Below, piece by piece: positions 34,954-46,534 of a DNA stretch of 58,685 nt. A model generated the notes under the pieces. It saw only the letters and a program-made list of their open reading frames with translations. It had not been told where the DNA came from and did no database searches. The translations under genes were made by a program, and so were the position numbers. This stretch comes from Sphaerosporella brunnea (lineage: Eukaryota > Ascomycota > Pezizomycetes > Pezizales > Pyronemataceae): contig VXIS01000307.1 of the NCBI GenBank assembly GCA_008704415.1, forward strand, positions 1 through 58,685, given 5' to 3'. Each line of letters begins with the position of its first letter. Positions within the stretch are counted from its first letter, which is position 1.

Positions 34954-36569
34954 ATTTCCTTGCTCCCTCGCCGCACGGCCGGCATCTAACCTAACCCCGC
35001 GGCAGCGATGGCGCCAGGCACTAGTTATCTCCATCTCCATCATCATCGTCGAGACGAGCACCAGTTGATTCAGCATAGAAAAGCAACTGGGAGATGCGGC
35101 GATGCGGGGGTCCTACGCGTCGCAAAGTTACAAAAGTCCACCCTGTCGCTGCAACACTGAAGAATCACTAAAACCCACGATCTCACTCGTTACCACGCGA
35201 TCTCACTCGAGTTCGTATTCAATATCATTCTATGTCTAAGGATTATATAACCGTTATTATAAGAATTACTCCAGGAGAGAGATCTTTGTCCAAACATGGT
35301 TTTGGAGCAAAGACCGGTCGGTTTCTGATCGATCATGGTGTTTACCATCGGATATCCTTTTTGTAGCGACCGTTTTTCAAGGAAACCGCACTACTCTCCC
35401 TCTCCGGGTGTGGCTGTGTTGGTGCGCCCTCCCCTCGTCTGCATCTCCAGGCATGACTGCTAACATGCGAGTTAGGAACCGGTCATCGATATGAAGGCGC
35501 GAGACTACTACTGATTTACCGGCAATGCCAGCCTGAGTCGTCAGTGCACCCCCTTTGCCACTTCAGTCATTTTCTAACGCATTTGCCAGATGCGCTTGAC
35601 ATCGCGAAACGAGCTGTGGTTGGGTATGACGGTCGATGCGCGCGATGGTAGATGGGCGCGGCGGTCGATGGGTGCAGCGGTGGATAGGTGCGGCGGTTGA
35701 AGGCGAGAGAATACGATACAAGATCCGGCAATGCCAGTAGTAAGTGCCCCCCACCCCCCCACCCCCCCACCCCCCCACCCCCCCTCCCCCCCCCCCCCTC
35801 TGCTGCCACTCCTGTCATTGTCTAACAGGCTCGCCAGGTACGGTCGAGCTCACGATACGAGATGTGGCGGGGTAGGGAGGTTGATGGGTGCGGCGGTTGA
35901 TGGGTTCTACGGTAGATGGCCGGTGATGGGGTAATAGATAGGGATACGCGGTGTATATAGAGTATTTAAATTAGAATGGTTTTTAAAAGCTCAAATTTTT
36001 CTATCGCTTTCGCAAGGTGTATACGAGTGTATCACGCTTTCCACGGTCGCCGTCATTGCAGCCGCGTTCCCCACGATTTCTGCCGCGTTCCCCACGTTTG
36101 CCGCTGCGTTCATGCGTTCCCACGGCGTTCCCACGCAGTCTGGGTTTGCGCACCGCTTACTCCCTTTGAAAAAACTGTGGGAGGCGTTCGGTGCGTGTCG
36201 CGCGTGCCCACGCTTGCCACGCTCGGAACGTGGGCATTTTTTTTTCCCGATGTTATCACTCGAGTTGTTTGGCATATCCGTTCGAACTGCTAAAGGAAAT
36301 CCCGCCGAAACTATATACCCGCATATTCCACCGCCTCTAGCTCTTCTATACCGTACATATGTAAAATAAATAAATCGATACCCACACTGGCCGATTAATA
36401 TTGTTCTGAAGAGGCACTGTGTCATATCTGTGTCAAAAGTCGGCAATTCGGACTGCTTCTTTGACCACCGAGCTTCCTCCATGCAAAAAACAGAGTCTCT
36501 GTCGGGGAACGGGTAATTTTTTCGCTCTATCTGCCGTCGGACTGAGCACTGCAGAAATTCCAAGATCCG
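34954..36569. other. intergenic with diverged duplication, no gene
   Basis: Nothing codes convincingly. At 36055-36150 the motif GCGTTCCCCACG and variants recur, making spurious frames on both strands. Confidence 0.4.
35520..35935. repeat. diverged ~206-bp tandem duplication with poly-C tract
   Basis: The segment starting CGGCAATGCCAG at about 35520 is repeated at about 35726. Both copies continue through a C-rich block, TCATTNTCTAAC, a GCCAG motif and GATGGGTGCGGCGGTTGA repeats. The second copy holds an expanded run of C7/ACC units (about 35746-35800); its complement is G-tract rich and could form G-quadruplex. Confidence 0.65.
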
Positions 36570-37019
36570 TCATTTCCGCCTCTCATCTTTTCTCGACTTC
36601 TTCTTCCTCCTCCATTCTGCCCGAACCCAGGAATCAAACTCCTCAGCACTAACACCACTCTCAACCAAGCTCTTTACCATCAAAAACTGAGCTCCAGGCC
36701 ACGAATAGCTTCTCGGCACAAACATGTTCAATGACTTGGAAGCTCGCATAACTCTGGTACCTTCCTCGCATGGCTGCGAATACGTATCAGTCCACTTAAT
36801 GCCCGGCATACTCTCGGCCATTGATTTTGCGTTTTCGTAAAGAGAAAGGCGGTCTTGTAAAACCTTTCTAAGAGTGCTTTCGTCCGCGCTGGACAGCTTC
36901 TGAGATTGGAACTCGCTTATCCATACATATACATAGACGTTGGACGCCGCCTCCGGGGCATTGACCGGGAGAGCGCAGTACTTTGCAATGAGCTGGTCGG
37001 TAGACGAGACACGAGACAT
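36570..37019 (-). CDS. hypothetical protein, single exon, 149 aa
   Basis: Starts MSRVSSTDQLIAKYCALPVN; no family recognised. It has ordinary globular composition: YVYVWISEFQSQKLSS, DRLSLYENAKSMAESMPGIK, MFVPRSYSWPGAQFLMVKSL, then a charged C-terminus (EFDSWVRAEWRRKKKSRKDE). No signal peptide or membrane helix. The frame is clean over its whole length, unlike the surrounding repeats. It could be a lineage-specific gene or a fragment of a larger domain. Confidence 0.5.
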   Translation of the reverse strand: MSRVSSTDQLIAKYCALPVNAPEAASNVYVYVWISEFQSQKLSSADESTLRKVLQDRLSLYENAKSMAESMPGIKWTDTYSQPCEEGTRVMRASKSLNMFVPRSYSWPGAQFLMVKSLVESGVSAEEFDSWVRAEWRRKKKSRKDERRK

Positions 37020-37262
37020 CTTTTTCTATTAGCAAGTTCCCATAGAGCACCTGAGGTGAGGAGGACACACTGGAACTGAATTCAGCGTACTTGTGTGCAG
37101 ACACACTTGTTGGCAAATGTATGGAAGGAAAGAGAATTGAGCTCGCCCTAGGAGAACAAGAGCTCAAGAGATTCGAGCTTGGAAGCTTTATGACTCATTG
37201 GTTGGTCAGCGCCCAGAACGGCGCATAATCTAAAATTTACTTTTGCACAACCGCGAAGACTA

Positions 37263-37358
37263 GAGAGTTTGCGATTTGCGTCTAGACGCAAAAATCAGGC
37301 GGTGACCCGAAGTCTTGGCCAGCTTAAATTTGCGTCTGGATGCAAATCGCAAACTCTC
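37263..37358. mobile_element. 96-bp hairpin MITE, TA-flanked
   Basis: Inverted arms GAGAGTTTGCGATTTGCGTC ... with complement at the right end, about 31 bp each with two mismatches. TA at 37261-37262 and 37359-37360. Confidence 0.8.
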
Positions 37359-37693
37359 TAGTACTGATAATTATCTACTTACTTAGGTAGTATATATATA
37401 CTCCGTGCCTCAACACAGTCGGGCCCTGCATTTTGCACGGTCGGTGTACTGGTTTGCACATTTTGTAGTTACAAAGTCTAGATTTTACATGCGCCCAAAG
37501 AAATCCTCCAACCGGGTCCAAGAATTTTGCTAATCGGTCGGTCCAGTTCTGCCGAGTCTGGTTGCCTTTGGCTTTCATGTTGCACGCTCGAGGATGCGGA
37601 TAGATGCTTGCGGGTACGGGATGATCGAGGACAAGGGATGCTTGCGGGTGACGATGAAGAGTGCGCTCAGCCCCTTTTTTTCTCGGCACGACA

Positions 37694-37846
37694 AGCCTTC
37701 CCCTTTTTATAAGACTACCATACAAATTTTCGCCCGTTTCACTAGAATATTCTTATAAAAAAAATATTCTTATTCCCCATACAAAATCGTCGGGACCGCG
37801 ACCAGGTATTCTTATACACAGCATATTCTTATAAGCCATATTCTTA
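37694..37846. repeat. AT-rich cluster of TATTCTTAT repeats
   Basis: TATTCTTAT occurs five times in about 115 bp (37747-37846) together with two CCATACAAA motifs. It abuts the left end of the 3.1 kb TIR element. Confidence 0.6.
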
Positions 37847-37945
37847 TCCCTTGGACGGGCGAAACAGGGGTTGATCTCTCCTATGCAGTAGTCTATTGAT
37901 CTAACCGTACAAGGCAAGAAAAGAGTCTATTGATCTAACTGTACA
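37847..37945. repeat. left terminal inverted repeat of the 3.1-kb element
   Basis: 99 bp, 98/99 identical to the inverted copy at 40875-40973, with two internal 22-bp direct repeats. Confidence 0.85.
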
Positions 37946-38059
37946 CGTCCTAATTATGCCATCGAGAAAAGCACGTACTAGAACCCTCACCCTCACCCTC
38001 AGACTTATATGAGAGCGTATACGGCCTTGGGAGCGTATGCGGCGTTGGAGCTGACGGAT

Positions 38060-39110
38060 ATGCCGACTAAGAGCCGACTGGGAGCTGACGGATAGGCCTA
38101 GTAAGAGCCGACTGGGAGGTGACGAATAGGCCGACTGAGAGCTGTCGGACAGGCCTAGTAAGAGCCGACTGGGAGCTGTCGGACAGGCCTAGTAAGGGCC
38201 GACTGGGAGCTGTCGGACAGGCCTAGTAAGAGCCGACTGGGAGGTGTCGAATAGGCCGACTGGGAGCTGTCGGACAGGCCTAGTAAGAGCCGACTGGGAG
38301 CTCACGGATAGGCCTAGTAAGAGCTGTCGGATAGGCCTAGTAAGAGCCGACTGGGAGCTGTCGGACAGGCCTAGTAAGAGCCGACTGGGAGGTGTCGGAC
38401 AGGCCTAGTAAGAGCCGACTGGGAGCTGTCGGACAGGCCTAGTAAGAGCCGACTGGGAGCTGTCGGACAGGCCTAGTAAGAGCCGACTGGGAGGTGTCGA
38501 ATAGGCCGACTGGGAGCTGTCGGACAGGCCTAGTAAGAGCCGACTGGGAGCTCACGGATAGGCCTAGTAAGAGCTGTCGGATAGGCCTAGTAAGAGCCGA
38601 CTGGGAGCTGTCGGATAGGCCTAGTAAGAGCCGACTGGGAGCTGTCGGACAGGCCTAGTAAGAGCCGACTGGGAGCTGTCGGACAGGCCTAGTAAGAGCC
38701 GACTGGGAGCTGTCGGACAGGCCTAGTAAGAGCCGACTGGGAGGTGTCGAATAGGCCGACTGGGAGCTGTCGGACAGGCCTAGTAAGAGCCGACTGGGAG
38801 CTCACGGATAGGCCTAGTAAGAGCTGTCGGATAGGCCTAGTAAGAGCCGACTGGGAGCTGTCGGACAGGCCTAGTAAGAGCCGACTGGGAGCTGTCGGAC
38901 AGGCCTAGTAAGAGCCGACTGGGAGCTGTCGAATAGGCCGACTGGGAGCTGTCGGACAGGCCTAGTAAGAGCCGACTGGGAGCTGTCGGACAGGCCTAGT
39001 AAGAGCCGACTGGGAGCTGTCGAATAGGCCGACTGGGAGCTGTCGGACAGGCCTAGTAAGAGCCGACTGGGAGCTGTCGAATAGGCCGACTGAGAGCTGT
39101 CGGATTGTCA
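38060..39110. repeat. 34-bp satellite with 250-bp higher-order repeat
   Basis: Basic unit of 34 bp, GAGCTGTCGGACAGGCCTAG plus TAAGAGCCGACTGG, mixed with a 23-bp short variant (GAGCTGTCGAATAGGCCGAC plus TGG) and variants with CTCACGGATA. The GAGGTGTCGAATAGG variant occurs at 38241, 38491 and 38741, exactly 250 bp apart, so blocks of several monomers were amplified together. Confidence 0.9.
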
Positions 39111-39846
39111 GCCTAGAAGCAGCTATGGGAGCGTATACGGCCTCGGACTCGGCAGCAGACTCGGCAGCGGACTCGGCAGCGGACTCGGCGGCGTTGTCGG
39201 CCTAGGAGCAGCGATGGGAGCGTATGCGGCCTAGGAGCAGCGATGGGAGCGTATGCGGCGTTGGAGCAGCTATGGGGGCGTATTTGGCCTAGGAGCTGAC
39301 GGATATGCCGACTGGGTGGGAGCGTATGCGGCGTTGGAGCAGCTGGAACAGCCACGTAGGTGAAGCAGGCGGCCTCCATCGGTCGATTCGGTGCAGATAC
39401 GAACGTTATCTTCAGCTCTGTTGACGAATTCATGCCGTTACGTATATATTCATGCTGTTGAGGACTGCGGGGGGTTGGTCAACCGAAGCTATTAAACTCC
39501 TTTTAGCAGTTCAGTCCGGGCCGAGCCGCACTAGCAGCCGCACCTTCAGCCGCACTTGCAACGTCAGCATCAACCTACACCGTTTTCTGCTCTGCTTCGG
39601 CACCAACTCCACCTACACAGCAGCTCCTACTCCACCTACGTGGCTGCTCTGTCTCACTTCAGCTGCTCTGCTCCTGCTCTACCTACGTGGCTACTCTGTC
39701 TCGCTTCAGCTGCTCTGCTTCGACATCTGCTCCGGTGGCACATTCGTCCGTACTGCTCTGTCGCCGCCTATGTTGATGGTGTGTTGACTTACATATAAGC
39801 CAGAGGTCGCCCCTACTCACACAGCAACAGCCACTTGAGTTCCGCA

Positions 39847-40446
39847 ATGCCGCCGCAAAGAATAAGACCCACAAAGCAAGAACGCTTGCAGCGTCGACAA
39901 AACCCTCTGAGGCGTCCAAGCCCCGTTCCGTCAGCACCTCCTGTCGAAGGCGATGGAACCGACGATACCACGAATGTCAACGACGACGAAAACGCCATGC
40001 TCCGTGAGCAACTTGCCGACGTCCGCCAACTTGCCAAGCTTGCTACACGGGTCATCGAGGAGCAAGATCGTACCATCGCAGAGCTGAAAGCTGCTCTCGA
40101 GGACGAGAAAACCCGCCGGCGTGCGCTTGAAAGTCAATTGCAAAGTGTTCTTACCTTCTGTCTCCACAGCGTCTATCCCCGACCGGTCGGCTAACCACTT
40201 TTTTGTTTTTTTGCAGACTGCCGCTTCAACCTGCAGTTCCATCAGTGGTGGAACGAAGGCCCCACAGTCGATGGGAACGATGCAGCGATAGGCTGGGGGA
40301 ATGTTTCGTGGGGGAATTTTGGGGTATTGACAAGCGCCGATGCTGACCTTGAGTCTACCTACCTACCCAGTGTTAGTGGGCAATCCATTGACAGCCCCCA
40401 AGAATCTGACAGCTTGTGTGTTCATCGTGTCTGCGCTTGGGCTTAG
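39847..40446 (+). CDS. 175-aa coiled-coil protein encoded inside the TIR element
   Basis: Exon 1 39847-40144, intron 40145-40216 (72 nt, GTGTTC ... TTTTTTTGCAG), exon 2 40217-40446. No known family recognised. The N-terminus is basic and Pro-rich (MPPQRIRPTKQERLQRRQ), then an Asp-rich linker, then a clear coiled coil about residues 48-100 (ENAMLREQLADVRQLAKLAT; EEQDRTIAELKAALEDEKTR) that runs across the splice into NCRFNLQFHQWWNEGP. The tail is Trp/Gly/Ser-rich. Start chosen as the first ATG after a TATA-like CATATAAG about 55 bp upstream. Carriage between TIRs suggests an accessory or captured gene; a regulatory or DNA-binding partner role would be speculation. Confidence 0.6.
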
Positions 40447-40569
40447 CGTACCTTCGCTAACCAGTACGATGTAGGAAATGACGGTCTTCTGGTTCAAGCG
40501 CTCTTCTCCACCTTGGTCTTCGCGCCTTACTAGACATGAATCTCCGGCATTGTGTACTTGTGCCAGCCT

Positions 40570-40815
40570 TTAGAGACGGTCGGCGGCATGCCTGGGGAGG
40601 CTGCCGTCGGTGACCGGCGGCATGCCTGGGGAGGCTGCCGTCGGCTTACGGCACCTTTAGAGACGGCCGGCGGCATGCCTGGGGAGGCTGCCGTCGGTGA
40701 CCGGCGGCATGCCTGGGGAGGCTGCCGTCGGCTTACGGCACCTTTAGAGACGGCCGGCGGCATGCCTGGGGAGGCTGCCGTCGGCTTAAGGTACAGTACC
40801 TACCAGCCTGGGGAG
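40570..40815. repeat. GC-rich minisatellite (GGCGGCATGCCTGGGGAGGC core)
   Basis: Six copies of a 29-bp core ending TGCCGTCGG, spaced alternately by TGACC (34-bp unit) or by a longer spacer CTTACGGCACCTTTAGAGAC plus GGCC (53-bp unit), i.e. a two-state composite repeat. Confidence 0.85.
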
Positions 40816-40874
40816 GCTGCCGCCGCATTCTGTCTTTTAATGGCGCGAGGGGATTTGCTGGTATTTTCTTGCCA

Positions 40875-40973
40875 TGTACAGTTAGATCAATAGACTCTTT
40901 TCTTGCCTTGTACGGTTAGATCAATAGACTACTGCATAGGAGAGATCATCCCCTGTTTCGCCCGTCCAAGGGA
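40875..40973. repeat. right terminal inverted repeat of the 3.1-kb element
   Basis: Inverted copy of 37847-37945; TA follows immediately at 40974-40975. Confidence 0.85.
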
Positions 40974-40987
40974 TAGACAGCTTCGAC

Positions 40988-41905
40988 TGTAGCCGCCTGC
41001 ACCATAATAAGTTTCTACTTAAATAGGGTTGAACGTGTTGAGTGTAGAGTGACGCCGTAGGCATCACTCTACCCTCTATGGTGTAACCGAGTATAAACTC
41101 AGTCAGGGATGTAGGTAGATTAGAGTATAGGCTAGTGAGCCGCTTTTGCACCTAAGGTGTAGTAACGGCGTCGCTAGCTCTTTACCTTTAATATAACCTC
41201 TTCACCCACATCTTAGTGTCCGCTGCGTACAAACTTGCTTCAACAGGTTATGAGCCCTTCGCTACGACACTATTGAGAGTCAACAACGTCTACAAAGAGG
41301 ACCCATATATCAAAGGTCGATACCAAGGTTGCCTGAAGTTGTAGGCGAGATAAACGACAACTACACCGATTGCCTGGAGTCGTGGGCGAGAGAAAACACA
41401 ACAAACTATACCGATTGCCTGGAGTTGTGGGTGAGAGAAAACACGACTGAAGGCTAACGAAGACGCCGACGCAACAAAGGTGACTTGAAAAGCTTGAAAA
41501 CCGAGAAAAGGGAGAGAAGCAATGGCGACGCAGCAGATTCAGCTGTTGCAAGGCGACAACTACCCAGGATGAGCGAAAGCAATGAAACACCATCTGGAAG
41601 CAGCAGGGCTATATAGTCTCGTATCCGGACACAGGAAGCAATTGAAACCGCCGGTGATCCCCCACGGATCAACTATTGTATAGACCGACGAGGACGAACC
41701 GCAGTGCAACGATCCCACATATCTTAACTACTGGTATCGATATACCGCAGATCTCAACCGCTTCCGAGGAGATCAGCAGAGAGTGAGTGCTTTGATACTC
41801 TTCGGCTTACATAGCGCCGTCCTGACGAAATACGAAGACGATGAAACCCTTGCCAATCCAAAGGATTTATGGGACGCGATCGCTACCAAATACCAACAAA
41901 TCGCA
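40988..41905 (+). mobile_element. decayed 5' end of a Copia retrotransposon (LTR end, PBS, gag start)
   Basis: A probable LTR ends at CTTCAACA (~41245) and is followed by AGGTTATGAGCCC, complementary to the anticodon arm of initiator tRNA-Met. After a leader with three ~50-bp repeats (41320-41445), a gag frame starts at 41522 (MATQQIQLLQGDNYPG) with typical Copia Gag text (MKHHLEAAGLYSLV, FGLHSAVLTKYED, LWDAIATKYQ). Two in-frame stops (TGA ~41570, TAG ~41682) sit where Gag has Trp. The element breaks off at about 41905. Confidence 0.7.
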
Positions 41906-41913
41906 AAACGATT

Positions 41914-42860
41914 GCCACAGACACACCTGCACTTCACCTACGTTAAAGTATATATATATAGAGTGAAGCTTTTACGACACTGCAACCGCTACGGCTTCTG
42001 CCAAGCCTTGAAACCCACTACTGCCAAGCTAACCGTTTGAGGCATCCCTGCCTCACACTTTTCCTTCTCTGCAACGTTCTCCGTCCCAACTAACCTCCAC
42101 CAGCATGGTCAGCGCCTTCTAAACCTCATCAATCGTCTTCGCCGAATCTGCTAACCATATTGACCCCAGTATCATCCCTCCGCGCCTACAGTCCTCATGA
42201 TGTCGCCCACGATGTCTCCTTTCCTGAAAATTACCGTGTCCCTCGTCTCCATCTACCTACACCGCAGCTCTCCGATCCGTCGCGTGCTTGATTGCCTTAC
42301 CGCTCCCGCCCCTCACGTCACTACCGCTCCCGCCCCTCACGTCACTACCGCTCCAAATGTCCGACGCGTCATTGTCACTACTGCTCCATAGACTGCCACA
42401 GACACTCCTAGACTTCAACTACGCTAAAGTATATATATATAGCGTGAAGCCTCTACGACACTGCAACCGCTACGGCTTCTGCCAAGCCACTGATGCCACT
42501 ACCGCAAAACTAACCGTTTCAGGCATCCCCGCCCACTACTGCACTCCTCTGCGTCCCAACTAACCACCACCAGCATGGTCGATGCCTCCTAACCCCCATC
42601 AATCCTCTTCATTGAATCTGCTAACCATATCCTCTCATCGCGCCTGATGCCTCTCTTCACGCCTGATGTCGCCGACGATGTCGCCGACGATGTCTCATCT
42701 CCTGAAAATTACCGCGTCCCTCGTCTCCATCTACCTACACCGCAACTCTCCAATCCGTCGCGTGCTTGATTGCCTTACTGCTCCCGTCCCTCACGTCACT
42801 ACCGCTTCAAATGTCCAACGCGTTTACTCGATCATCATTTGGCTCCGCCCTCCAAGGCTC
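41914..42860. repeat. ~481-bp tandem duplication with TATA-like box and start region
   Basis: The GCCACAGACAC ... TATATATATAG ... TACGACACTGCAACCGCTAC block at 41914 recurs at 42395 (offset 481), including a downstream CAGCATGGTC start-like segment and CTGAAAATTACCG. It looks like a duplicated promoter plus 5' coding end of the disrupted gene to its right. Confidence 0.65.
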
Positions 42861-42944
42861 ATCGCTGTCGTCGCGTCTTAACCCCTTTTCACTTCTTGAA
42901 ATGTAAACCAGCATTCCGCCCCCTCCAGGAGTGCAAACATGGCA

Positions 42945-43768
42945 GGCACCGGCTTCTCTACCTCCTCCTCCTGGGCTGCCGCTGTCACTACCTGCGCTTC
43001 CTGCTCCTCGGCTGCCGCTGTCACTACCTCCGCTTCCTGCTCCTTGACTGCCACTGTCACTACCTTCGCTTCCTACTACTCAGCTACCAATGTCACTACC
43101 TCCGCTTCCTTTTTCCGGGCTGCCGCTGTCACTACCTTCGCTTCCTACTACTCAGCTACCGCAGTCACTACCTCCGCTTCCTGTTTCTGGGCTGCCGCTG
43201 TCACTACCTCCACTTCCTACTACTCAGCTACCGCAGTCACTACCTCCGCTTCCTGCTCCTGGGCTGCCACTGTCAACAGCTGCCGCATGCTCTTCCTCTC
43301 CGTGTCCTCGCAAATGTCCCGTGTCTAACTGCCAGTATTCGGTGAAACTGGGTTCACAGTCGGTGAAAGACAACCTAATTAGGCACATCCGAAAAAAGTG
43401 TGAAGCGGAAAAGCGCGCTCCTCATGCTCCACAACCGCACCTGAACCTGAATGATGTAAGTTTTGGATTTCAACAGCGCATATCGCAACGAGAGCTCGGG
43501 TGCTTGTCTGTCGAGGAGCGTGACAAGCGAAGGAAAGACATCCGGAACCAACAGCAGCGTCGACGCCGGGAACTGTCCAAAGAGAAAGCAAAGGAGCAAG
43601 CTGCTGCCTACGGTGATGTCACGCACTGGAGGCTATTTGACAAAACAGTGGAATACTCTCGGATGGCCGCCACAAAACGTCGATTGGAGGAGAACTACAA
43701 ATTCTTGCCCACGGATACGTTACTCGCAAGCGACGAAATGGGGGCGTTGTTTTGCTTCTATCTGCACT
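42945..43768 (+). pseudogene. N-terminal part of a disrupted gene: 36-bp minisatellite plus C2HC-type finger
   Basis: The reading frame through 43090-43773 begins in a Pro/Leu/Ser repeat (unit LPLSLPPLP + 3 residues), interrupted by a TGA at 43045. It continues into a Cys/His module CPVSNCQYSVKLGSQSVKDN ... HIRKKC, a possible single C2HC finger. Next comes a very basic helix (RDKRRKDIRNQQQRRRREL) and a folded-looking segment (HWRLFDKTVEYSRMAATKRR). The frame is cut at 43768 by the LTR-like repeat. The part after the insertion is probably 44785-46246. Function unknown; nucleic-acid binding is inferred from finger and basic helix only. Confidence 0.5.
42965..43290. repeat. 36-bp coding minisatellite
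   Basis: About 8.5 units of GCTGCCGCTGTCACTACCTC plus CGCTTCCTNCTNCTSG, alternating two variants (GGCTGCCGCTG and AGCTACCGCAG), keeping 12-codon phase. Confidence 0.85.
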
Positions 43769-44325
43769 TGTAAAACCACTAGGTTCACTAAACCGCGTAC
43801 AAGGAAGATAGGCCAAACAGTAATCCTTTTCTAAGGAAAAGACACTTGTTGGGCGAAGAGCTTTCAGATACGGGATCGGTAAAGATTCGCTAATGGTACG
43901 AGTATATTCGTACCGAAGGGAAAATAGGATAAAGATTTCGAAACGAATATAGATTGTGTAAACGACAATATTGTTAAGGCTGAACCTCACAATATCCTAA
44001 CGATGATGTCTGCTAACTCTGGTGGTCTCTCAACTCGAGGGAAATCTCGCGGGTTATATCCTGACGGATTCGCCTTTGAGCCTCAAAGTTGATTTCCAAT
44101 CCTCGGACGAACAATTGCCCCGATTGCCACGTAAGGGTACCGAGCTTCTTTGACTAGCCAGGGATTATAGATAACCCCCACTCCAACTCGGACACTCTTC
44201 TGCAGCTATGGCGTGATTGAACGCGTAAGCTTTGATGCCTAGAATGCCCTATTGAAGTGCCGCAGTAGCTATGACGTGATGACCAATTACCGAAGTGACT
44301 TTGGTACTTATCAAGTCTTGTCACA
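43769..44325 (-). repeat. LTR-like repeat, copy 1
   Basis: Bounded by TGTAAAACC and TTGTCACA (TG...CA), 557 bp. The first 543 bp are about 99% identical to 56863-57405. No 5-bp target duplication is visible, so it may be one LTR of a decayed element or a rearranged solo LTR. Orientation (-) is assigned only because the minus strand ends TTTTACA like other LTRs here. Confidence 0.6.
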
Positions 44326-44385
44326 GGTGCTCCCCTCATATACCCACCGGGTACGTTCCGGTATAACGGTCGGGCGCAACGTGAT

Positions 44386-44594
44386 GTGAGTTATTTTGTA
44401 CCCTGGAAAAAACCATTTTTCTATGGGAACCGGCAACTAACCACTTTTTGCCATATAACTCACGGTGAATAACCTGTGACAACTGCAAGGTGTTAGACCA
44501 ACACAGTTGTCATTATTCATTTGTATGCGCACGAATGGTGAGTTATTTTGTACCCTGGAAAAAACTATTTTTCTATGGGAACCGGCAACTAACT
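44386..44594. repeat. 57-bp direct repeats 152 bp apart
   Basis: GTGAGTTATTTTGTACCCTG plus GAAAAAAC and TTTTTCTATGGGAACCGGCA plus ACTAAC occurs at 44386 and 44538 with one mismatch. Between them lies an inverted pair TGACAACTG / CAGTTGTCA (about 44476-44510). Confidence 0.8.
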
Positions 44595-44784
44595 TCACCA
44601 TCGCCATTATGACGTAAGTCTTGTAACTCTTAGGACACTACCTAATAGAGTGGACTTATAGATGATTATACAGCCTCACTGTTGATAATCATCACCGTCA
44701 ATAAACCGTTATGTAACCCTTAAGGTAATGTAGGCATAACTCGTAAGGGGGTACCAGAAATGGTACTGTGGGAGGTGGGTGTAA

Positions 44785-46246
<1,462 letters not shown>

Positions 46247-46284
46247 AAGATGTTCAGTACCTGCTCTAGGGCGACGCGCAAGGA

Positions 46285-46445
46285 ATCTACGGCTACAAGG
46301 ACCTTCCGGAGACCACGACGGCTACAAGGACCTTCCGGAGACCACGACGGCTACAAGGACCTTCCGGAGACCACGACGGCTACAAGGACCTCCCGGAGAC
46401 CACGACGGCTACAAGGACCTTCCGGAGACCACGACGGCTACATCA
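46285..46445. repeat. 29-bp minisatellite
   Basis: CTACAAGGACCTTCCGGAGA plus CCACGACGG, about 5.5 near-identical copies. The period is not a multiple of three, so it is probably non-coding. Confidence 0.9.
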
Positions 46446-46534
46446 AATATCTGCAGAGGCGTGAGGTGCCATTCAGACCCTAGGGAGTGCTGCAAACCAC
46501 TTTCGACCACAACGGACGCCGCTTTTGTTGTACG

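Larger units (their letters stand above)
37847..40973. mobile_element. 3.1-kb TA-flanked TIR element carrying satellite arrays and a coiled-coil gene
   Basis: TIRs of 99 bp (37847-37945 and 40875-40973) begin TCCCTTGGACGGGCGAAACA and differ at one position. Each contains two direct copies of AGTCTATTGATCTAAC (Y)GTACA, an IR/DR arrangement like the double transposase-binding sites of some Tc1/mariner elements. TA flanks both ends (37845-37846, 40974-40975). Inside: a ~1 kb satellite, a GC-rich repeat zone (39117-39345), a promoter-like stretch with CATATAAG near 39791, a two-exon gene (39847-40446) and a minisatellite (40570-40815). No transposase-like domain was found, so it would have to be mobilised in trans. 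Confidence 0.8.

Noticed and set aside
35991..36563. 190-aa minus-strand ORF
   Set aside because: Composition is incoherent and its Asn/Ala part is created by GCGTTCCCC repeats; no splice or family support.
38060..39110. CRISPR-like array of short repeats
   Set aside because: Monomers are contiguous with no unique spacers and the genome is eukaryotic; it is a satellite.
43769..44325. clean solo LTR with target duplication
   Set aside because: The flanking 5-mers do not match, so only LTR-like is claimed.
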